64,000 nucleotides of DNA from Sphaerisporangium viridialbum (lineage in GTDB: Bacteria; Actinomycetota; Actinomycetes; Streptosporangiales; Streptosporangiaceae). A model generated the notes under the pieces. It searched no databases. It saw nothing but the letters and a program-made list of their open reading frames with translations, and had not been told where the DNA came from. The position numbers and the translations under genes were made by a program. The stretch lies in contig NZ_CP187232.1 in the NCBI RefSeq assembly GCF_049674955.1, forward strand, positions 8,990,001-9,054,000, read 5' to 3'. Below are positions 58,589 to 64,000 of the stretch, one piece after another; the first letter of the stretch is position 1, and every line of letters starts with the position of its first letter.

Positions 58589-59692
58589 GTGACGTTGAGT
58601 ATTCACCTCGTGACCTCACGTGCCGCAGCCGCAGTAGCGCTCCTCGCCACAGCCGTGGCCGGGTGCTCGTCAGCGACCACCAACGAAAAGAAGCTCCCTC
58701 CGGTCAACCCGAAGGCCGCCAGTCTCACCGAAGGGTTCGGCTCGATGGACCGGCTGGTCGAGGCCGCGAGGAAAGAGGGCTCGCTGAACCTCATCGGGGT
58801 CCCCCGCGACTGGGTGAACTACGGCGCCATCATGGACCGCTTCTCCGGCGAGTACGGACTGCGGGTCAACGTGACCGAGCCCGGCGCGAGCAGCCAGCGC
58901 GAGATCGACGTCGCCAGGAGCTCGACGCCCGACAAGGTCCCCGACGTCTTCGACCTCGGCATGGACGTCGCGATCGCCAACGCGCAGAGGTTCGCCCCGT
59001 ACAAGGTGACCGCCTGGCAGGACATCCCCGACGGCGTCAAGGACCTCAAGGGGCACTGGTACGCCGGATACGGCGGCTACATGTCGATCGGGTACGACCC
59101 TCGCAAGGTGAGCGCCCCGGCGAGCTTCTCCGACCTGCTCAAACCCGGGTACGCCGTGGCCCTGCCGGGCGACCCGCTGCAGACCGCTGCGGCCTTTAAC
59201 GGCGTCATGGCGGCGTCGCTCCACTCGGGCAAGCCCGAGGCCCAGCGGGGCGTCGAGTTCTTCTCCAAGCTCAAGAAGTCCGGCGGCTTCAGCCTCCCGT
59301 CCCGGGCCAACACCCTGGTCGACTGGGACTACGTGAACGCCGCCAAGGCCGCCCAGACCGCCGGAGACGACAAGCCCGCGTGGAAGGTCGTGGTCCCGTC
59401 GAACGCGACGCTCGCGTCGTACTACGTCCAGGCGATCAACAAGAAGGCGCCGCACCCCGCCGCCGCCCGGCTCTGGCAGGAGTTCCTCTACAGCGACGCG
59501 GTGCAGAACCTCTTCCTCAAGGGATTCGCCCGCCCGGCGCGCATGGAGGCGCTGGACATGAAGGGCAAGCTCGACAAGCAGGCCGCGGCCAAGCTGCCCG
59601 CCGTGTCCGGCACCCCGGTCCTGCTCACGATCCCGCAGGCGGACGAGGCCAAGACGTACCTGAAGGCCAACTGGTCCAAGGCGATGAGCTGA
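58589..59692 (+). CDS. extracellular solute-binding lipoprotein (ABC type)
   Basis: A 367-residue binding protein with a lipoprotein signal (SRAAAAVALLATAVAGCSS, Cys near residue 27) and a family 1 / Fe3+- or spermidine-like fold: RLVEAARKEGSLNLIGVPRDW, VPDVFDLGMDVAIANAQRF and AKTYLKANWSKAM. No permease or ATPase gene is adjacent, so its transporter is elsewhere or lost. The ligand is unknown. GTG at 58589 is chosen; TTG at 58595 or GTG at 58610 fit the signal peptide as well. Confidence 0.85.
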   Translation: MTLSIHLVTSRAAAAVALLATAVAGCSSATTNEKKLPPVNPKAASLTEGFGSMDRLVEAARKEGSLNLIGVPRDWVNYGAIMDRFSGEYGLRVNVTEPGASSQREIDVARSSTPDKVPDVFDLGMDVAIANAQRFAPYKVTAWQDIPDGVKDLKGHWYAGYGGYMSIGYDPRKVSAPASFSDLLKPGYAVALPGDPLQTAAAFNGVMAASLHSGKPEAQRGVEFFSKLKKSGGFSLPSRANTLVDWDYVNAAKAAQTAGDDKPAWKVVVPSNATLASYYVQAINKKAPHPAAARLWQEFLYSDAVQNLFLKGFARPARMEALDMKGKLDKQAAAKLPAVSGTPVLLTIPQADEAKTYLKANWSKAMS

Positions 59693-59774
59693 CCCCGGCC
59701 ATTCCATACCTGTGCCGGGAGAGTAAGGGCGAAGCACACGGACAGATGTGTCGCGAGGACATCAAGGCTCTAAA

Positions 59775-59794
59775 GTGTCTGTACTTACGGACAC
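59775..59794. promoter_or_regulatory. operator-like palindrome upstream of the methyltransferase
   Basis: GTGTCTGTA-CT-TACGGACAC is a 9-2-9 inverted repeat with a single mismatch, 28 bp before the methyltransferase start. A TetR- or XRE-type regulator site is likely, but no regulator is adjacent. Confidence 0.55.
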
Positions 59795-59822
59795 GGGAAG
59801 CGATGTCTGAGAATGCGAGCTG

Positions 59823-60605
59823 ATGGCCTTGCGATACGACACGCCGAGTTTGATGCGGTGGAACGCTCGCGCCTATGACAGCTCGTTCGGCTACGTCTCG
59901 GCACACGGGGCACCGCTGATCGAACTGCTGGACCCCCAGCCGGGCGAGCGCATCCTCGACCTGGGCTGCGGCACCGGGGTGCTCACCGCCGACATCGCCG
60001 CCAGGGGCACCTCCGTGCTCGGCATGGACGGCTCCGCCGCGATGATCGACGTCGCGGTCGCCCACCACCCGGGCCTGGACTTCATGGTCGGCGACGGCGC
60101 CAACTTCCGCGTCGGGCAGCCGTACGACGCGGTGTTCTCCAACGCCGCGCTGCACTGGATGGGCCGCGATCCCGACGCGGTGATCCGCTGCGTGCGCACG
60201 GCGCTGACCCCGGGAGGCCGGTTCGTGGCCGAGCTGGGCGGCGCGGGCAACTGCGCCGCGCTCACCTCCGCGATGCTCACGGCCTGGCGGGAGTACGGGC
60301 TGCCGGAGCCCGAGCTGCCCTGGTACTTCCCCAGCCCTGCCGAGTACGCCGTCCGCCTGGAGAAGGGCGGGTTCACCGTGCGGCTGCTCGAATACTTCGA
60401 CCGGCCGACGCCGCTCGACGAATGCCCCAACGGCGCCGCCGACTGGGTCCGCATGTTCGCGGGCTCCCTGCTGGACGGCGTGCCACCGGTGACAGTGGAG
60501 CCGTTGCTGAGAAGGGTCAACGAGCTCGCGGCACCCGCCCTGCGCCGCGAATCCGGCTGGGTGGCCGACTACGTGAGGCTGCGATTCGCCGCTGTGCGGG
60601 CCTAA
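59823..60605 (+). CDS. class I SAM-dependent methyltransferase
   Basis: A 260-residue trans-aconitate-methyltransferase-like enzyme. Motif I is ILDLGCGTGVLTADIA near residue 44, MDGSAAMIDVA binds the ribose near residue 66, and FSNAALHWMG near residue 103 is the post-I motif with the typical ALHW. The substrate is unknown. It is preceded by a palindromic operator-like site and followed by a 69-bp gap with another palindrome. Confidence 0.88.
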   Translation: MALRYDTPSLMRWNARAYDSSFGYVSAHGAPLIELLDPQPGERILDLGCGTGVLTADIAARGTSVLGMDGSAAMIDVAVAHHPGLDFMVGDGANFRVGQPYDAVFSNAALHWMGRDPDAVIRCVRTALTPGGRFVAELGGAGNCAALTSAMLTAWREYGLPEPELPWYFPSPAEYAVRLEKGGFTVRLLEYFDRPTPLDECPNGAADWVRMFAGSLLDGVPPVTVEPLLRRVNELAAPALRRESGWVADYVRLRFAAVRA

Positions 60606-60630
60606 CCGCCGCCTACGATCTAGCGATTTG

Positions 60631-60646
60631 CCAGACTATGGTCTGG
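60631..60646. promoter_or_regulatory. palindrome before the two-gene helicase unit
   Basis: CCAGAC-TATG-GTCTGG is a perfect 6-bp inverted repeat, 28 bp before the start codon of the 847-residue gene. Its spacing suits an operator over the promoter -10 region (GACTATGGT). Confidence 0.5.
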
Positions 60647-60674
60647 TCAACGGAATCACCGGAGAGGAAACGGG

Positions 60675-63218
60675 ATGAACTTCTGCCTGAGTGATCTCGT
60701 GCCTCCGCTTCGGTGGAGTGACGCGACCGCATTCTCGCAGCTCCGCGACGTGCCGAACCTGCCGGACGCCTGGTGGCGGGCCGCCCCCCTCAGCCGGGTC
60801 TTCGCCGTGCTCGGCCCCGAGGCGCTCGGTGAGCTCCTCACAGAGCTGTCGATGGAGCACTGGCCGGCCGCCGCGCTGGGCGACATCCTGCCCGCCCTGC
60901 ACGTCATGGATCCCGACGAGGCCGACGAGCCGCAGGTCTCCATCGCCCTCGACCGCGTGGGCTCGTGGTTCGGCCTGCTCTCGCTGACCGGCCGCGAGCT
61001 GGCCGACCAGCCGTTCATCCGCGCCAGGCCGGTCCTGACCGCCCTGTTCACCGCGGTCTTCGTACGGCTGACGCCCACCGGCGACCAGAGCGCCAATCTC
61101 GACGACCACGCGGCACGGCCGTCCCTCCACGCCGAGGAGGCCCACGAGACGCCCTCACGGGCCGCGGAGACGCCCCAGCCCGCCTCGGCGGCTCCGGAGG
61201 CGCGCAGGCGCGCACCGGCTCACGAAAGCCCCGTACCGGCCCGCGGGGCCTCCACAGGGCCTCAGGCGTCCCCGGCGGACCGCTCCACGGACACCGGGTC
61301 GCCCGCACGGGCCGAGCCGCTTCCCGTACGGCCCGCGCCGCCGCTGCCGAAGAGGCAGAAGTCGTCGATCGACCGGAGCGACCCCCTCGGCCTCGCCGCG
61401 GCCCGCATGGCGGAGGCCGCGCTGAAGCAGCACGTCTCCAGGGAGTTCCCCGGCGCCGCCCCTGGCGAGAGCGGCTCCGGCCGGTCCCGCACCTCGATGT
61501 TCACCCCGCCCCCGCGCACCGAACGTCCCTTCACCGCCCCGAGCGCGCCCACCTACCCCCCCGACGTCCCCGCCTTCGGCAACGACGTCCCCGCGTTCGG
61601 CAACGACGTGCCCGGATTCTCCCCGGACGGCCCTGGGTTCGGCGGGGACGATCCTGGGTTCACTCCGGCTCCCCGCCCCTTCGTGCCCGAGCCGGAGCCG
61701 TTCGATCCCGGCCCGTTCCCCCGCGACCTCGACCCGTTCGGCCCGGACTCCGGCCCGTTCGGGCCCGGCGGCCCCGCCCCCGACCCCTTCGCCGCCAAGG
61801 GCCCCGCGCCCGCAGAAGCCCCGGAGGGCCCGGAAGGCGCGGAAGCCCCGGGAGGTACGGACGCCCCGGAAGACCTCGGGATCGCGGAGAGCTTCGGGAC
61901 CGCGGAGAGCTTTGGGACCGCGGAAGGCGACGTGGCCCCCCTCGGCCCCGAGGGCACGCAGGACCGCGACATCGCGGACGACGGAGAGCCGCCGCGCGAG
62001 CCCGAGGGCCCCGCCGCCTCCGAGGGGGCCCCCGCCGGCACGAACACCGACGAGCTGGGCACCGGGCGCACCGAGAGGGACATCCCCGCGCTCATCGACG
62101 CGGCCTTCGCCGACCTCGACGACAAGACCTGGGCGGTGGCGCAGAACCACGTCTTCGCCGACTCCCCCGCCGCCCCCGAGGAGCTGGCCAAGCTGTTCGC
62201 CGTCAGCCCCGAGGACATCGTGGCCCTTGAGGACGAGCTGCGCGGCAGGCTGGCCGCCTGGCTCGACAGCGCGGACGCCGCGCCGTACACCCAGCACCTG
62301 GAGAAGCTCCCCGGCACCCTCGGCGTGGCCGCGCCCAAGTCGCGCCTGATGACCGCCGCCGACTGGCACACCAGGGAGCTGCGCTCCCTCGACGTCCCGG
62401 CCTGGCAGTTCGTGCTCGCCACGCTGCCCGGTTACACGGTCCAGGACGACTGGCTGGTGTCGGGGGACATCGCGGAGCTGCGCGACCAGACCTGCGCCCT
62501 GATCCTCAACGCCGAACGCCCGCCGACGGTGGCCCGCGCACTCGAACTGGTGTCGACCCTGGGCATCCATCCCGAGGTCGCCAAGGAGTGGCTGGAGAAC
62601 GTCCCGCAGCTACGCATCCAGAGCAACAAGAAGCCCGGCAAGGCCGAGGAGGAGCGGCCGGGCGACCCCGAGGGGCCCCAGTCGACGCCGACCGGCCAGC
62701 TCAAGGACGTGTCGATGACCCGCAGGTGCTTCCGGCATCCGGACGGCCTCTGGTGGCTGCGGGTGGACGTCGCGCCCGAGCAGCTCACCGGCGGGGAGTG
62801 CCCGCTGCCGAGCGGGTTCGCCGCCTACCTTGGGCTGTCGCCGGGCGAGAGCCACACCGTGATGAGCGCGGCGGGAGAGGTCACGCTGAGCTGGCAGGCC
62901 CGTCCCGTCATCGAGTCGCTCGGACAGCTGCTCCACGACATGGGCGCGCAGCCCGGAGCCCACCTGTTCCTCACCGTGGCGGAGGAGGACAAGGTCCTGC
63001 GGGCCAGGCTGGTGCCCGCGTCGACCGGCGACCTCGACAAGGGCGCGGTGGCGCTGCGGCTGGCCGGCCACACCACCAACGGCGGCCCCGAGTCGCTCGA
63101 AGAGACCATCCGGGTGCTGGCGACCCGCATCGGCATGACCGGGCCCGTGGGGCTGCCCGACCTGATGAACCGGCTCCGAGAACGCGGGGACCGCGACCTG
63201 CTGTCCCTGATGGTCTGA
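60675..63218 (+). CDS. large protein of unknown function, partner of the UvrD-type gene
   Basis: An 847-residue cytoplasmic protein. Residues 1-130 are ordered (FCLSDLVPPLRWSDATAFSQL). Residues about 135-470 are low-complexity Pro/Ala/Glu/Gly sequence with FGNDVPAFGNDVPGF and SFGTAE repeats. Residues about 475-620 are helical with a sigma-region-4/HTH-like stretch (APEELAKLFAVSPEDIVALEDELRGRL, in parts). Residues about 680-847 form a conserved beta-rich C-terminal domain (RRCFRHPDGLWWLRVDVAPEQL). GGAGAGG precedes the ATG. The next gene starts 11 bp downstream, so they form an operon. No function is recognised. Confidence 0.75.
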   Translation: MNFCLSDLVPPLRWSDATAFSQLRDVPNLPDAWWRAAPLSRVFAVLGPEALGELLTELSMEHWPAAALGDILPALHVMDPDEADEPQVSIALDRVGSWFGLLSLTGRELADQPFIRARPVLTALFTAVFVRLTPTGDQSANLDDHAARPSLHAEEAHETPSRAAETPQPASAAPEARRRAPAHESPVPARGASTGPQASPADRSTDTGSPARAEPLPVRPAPPLPKRQKSSIDRSDPLGLAAARMAEAALKQHVSREFPGAAPGESGSGRSRTSMFTPPPRTERPFTAPSAPTYPPDVPAFGNDVPAFGNDVPGFSPDGPGFGGDDPGFTPAPRPFVPEPEPFDPGPFPRDLDPFGPDSGPFGPGGPAPDPFAAKGPAPAEAPEGPEGAEAPGGTDAPEDLGIAESFGTAESFGTAEGDVAPLGPEGTQDRDIADDGEPPREPEGPAASEGAPAGTNTDELGTGRTERDIPALIDAAFADLDDKTWAVAQNHVFADSPAAPEELAKLFAVSPEDIVALEDELRGRLAAWLDSADAAPYTQHLEKLPGTLGVAAPKSRLMTAADWHTRELRSLDVPAWQFVLATLPGYTVQDDWLVSGDIAELRDQTCALILNAERPPTVARALELVSTLGIHPEVAKEWLENVPQLRIQSNKKPGKAEEERPGDPEGPQSTPTGQLKDVSMTRRCFRHPDGLWWLRVDVAPEQLTGGECPLPSGFAAYLGLSPGESHTVMSAAGEVTLSWQARPVIESLGQLLHDMGAQPGAHLFLTVAEEDKVLRARLVPASTGDLDKGAVALRLAGHTTNGGPESLEETIRVLATRIGMTGPVGLPDLMNRLRERGDRDLLSLMV

Positions 63219-63229
63219 CGGGAACCGCG

Positions 63230-64000
63230 GTGCCCCGGCTCGCGATCGCCCCCGAGGTCCCCCGGGATCTCGACGCGCTTCCCCGGCCCGTACACCGGGA
63301 CGCCGTGATCGCCATGCGCCGGTTCCTGCAGAACACCACGTCCGCCCCCCACCCCGAGCGGGTGCGCAACACCCGGGACTCGCGCGTGGCGACGCTGCGG
63401 CTCGCCGACCACCACCGCGGGGTGGTCGTGCGGCAGCGCGACGTCTACTGGATGCTCACCGTGCTGCCGGACGCCGAGGCCTGGTCGTACGCCCAGCGGC
63501 ACCGCTTCGCCGTCAACGCGGCCATCGGGGTCGCCGAGATCTGGAACGCCGAGGCCCTCGAACGGGTCGAGCCCGCGCTGCGCCGGTCGGCGGAGTCCAC
63601 CGAGTGGCGGCTGTTCGCGCACGTCTGCGACAGCGACCTGCTCGGGCTCGGCATCGACGCCGAGGTGCTCCCCCTGGTGCGGCTGATCACCACGGGCGCC
63701 AACCTCGACGCGCTCGAACCCCTGCTCCCCGAGAGCCAGTTCGCCCCGCTGTCGGTTCTCGGCCAGGGCGGCTCGGTCGCCGAGGCCTGGCGGGCGCTGG
63801 ACACGCGCGTCGCGGTGCCCGCGACCACCGTGGACGTCACCGACCTCACCGCCGCCCTCGAACGCACGCCCGACCGGGCCGTCTTCGTCCCCGACCCGAG
63901 CGCGCTCGACCGGGTGCTCACCACCCCGCACTGGTGCACTTTCCTCTACCCGACCCAGCACCGCCTGGCCCACCAGGACAGCTACGCCGTGCCGGTGCTG
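63230..64000 (+). CDS. UvrD/Rep-type helicase with RelE/ParE-like N-terminus, 5' part
   Basis: 257 codons are visible before the window ends. The first ~95 residues (MPRLAIAPEVPRDLDALPR...VATLRLADHHRGVVVRQRDVYWMLTVLPDAEAWSYAQRH) have the pattern of a RelE/ParE toxin-like fold. The next part (LFAHVCDSDLLGLGIDAEVLPLVRLI) matches the linker of actinobacterial UvrD-helicase-domain proteins, which carry a GxxGTGKT P-loop just after the point where the window stops. The helicase assignment therefore rests on family recognition of the N-terminus. GTG at 63230 has CGGGAAC upstream and lies 11 bp after the previous gene. Confidence 0.7.
   Translation, partial: MPRLAIAPEVPRDLDALPRPVHRDAVIAMRRFLQNTTSAPHPERVRNTRDSRVATLRLADHHRGVVVRQRDVYWMLTVLPDAEAWSYAQRHRFAVNAAIGVAEIWNAEALERVEPALRRSAESTEWRLFAHVCDSDLLGLGIDAEVLPLVRLITTGANLDALEPLLPESQFAPLSVLGQGGSVAEAWRALDTRVAVPATTVDVTDLTAALERTPDRAVFVPDPSALDRVLTTPHWCTFLYPTQHRLAHQDSYAVPVL

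Overview
The window is high-GC actinobacterial DNA. TatB, a SigE-type ECF sigma factor with a ZAS anti-sigma factor, DUF3117, DUF3107, DUF397/HTH regulatory pairs and succinylase-type dap genes all fit that phylum. The DUF397/ATPase/HTH cassette, the AfsR/SARP regulator and the gene order suggest a filamentous actinomycete near Streptosporangiaceae; that placement is inference. No rRNA, tRNA, CRISPR array or transposase was seen.

Layout. 0-5 kb: a truncated moeZ, an alpha/beta hydrolase, a Gly/His-rich exported protein, and a divergent non-homologous end-joining pair (ku / stand-alone LigD-type polymerase) with a near-perfect LexA-type palindrome before ku. 5-14.9 kb: a conserved block of TetR, DUF3107, ferritin-like protein, DEAD-box helicase, hydrolase, DUF2236, RecB-like nuclease, a metallo-beta-lactamase-fold protein lacking several metal ligands, DUF6758 and Nudix. 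14.9-22.8 kb: a large membrane-anchored repeat protein, CPBP protease, exported protein, DUF6529, CoA-ester lyase and BioY. 22.8-29.5 kb: a more variable region in which four copies of a ~50-bp palindromic repeat lie around an ATPase/HTH/DUF397 cassette and an MFS/LysR pair. 29.5-43.3 kb: a conserved envelope-stress and housekeeping block (MgtE-N/CBS protein, DUF1003, mrp, tatB, htrA, anti-sigma, sigE, O-methyltransferase, pepA, DUF3117, paaX-echA, tag, DivIVA-like, a dihydropteroate-synthase remnant and a LOG gene). From memory it resembles the Mycobacterium tuberculosis Rv1201c-Rv1232c order.

43.4-52.1 kb is an apparent insertion in that block: an AfsR-type regulator, a GNAT, a berberine-bridge-like oxidoreductase, an in-frame chimera of half an NRPS adenylation domain and the C-terminal two thirds of a threonine-dehydratase-like PLP protein, and a cytochrome P450. 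It looks like a small specialised-metabolism locus, and direct repeats before the chimera resemble a SARP binding site. 52.1-58.5 kb returns to housekeeping genes (second LOG gene, dapE, dapD, a lysozyme-like exported protein, DUF4178, dapC, fdxA, SH3-like protein), which make the succinylase route to diaminopimelate and lysine. 58.6-64 kb holds an orphan binding lipoprotein, a methyltransferase behind a strong palindrome, and a two-gene unit of an 847-residue unknown protein and the start of a RelE/ParE-like plus UvrD-type helicase, cut by the window edge.
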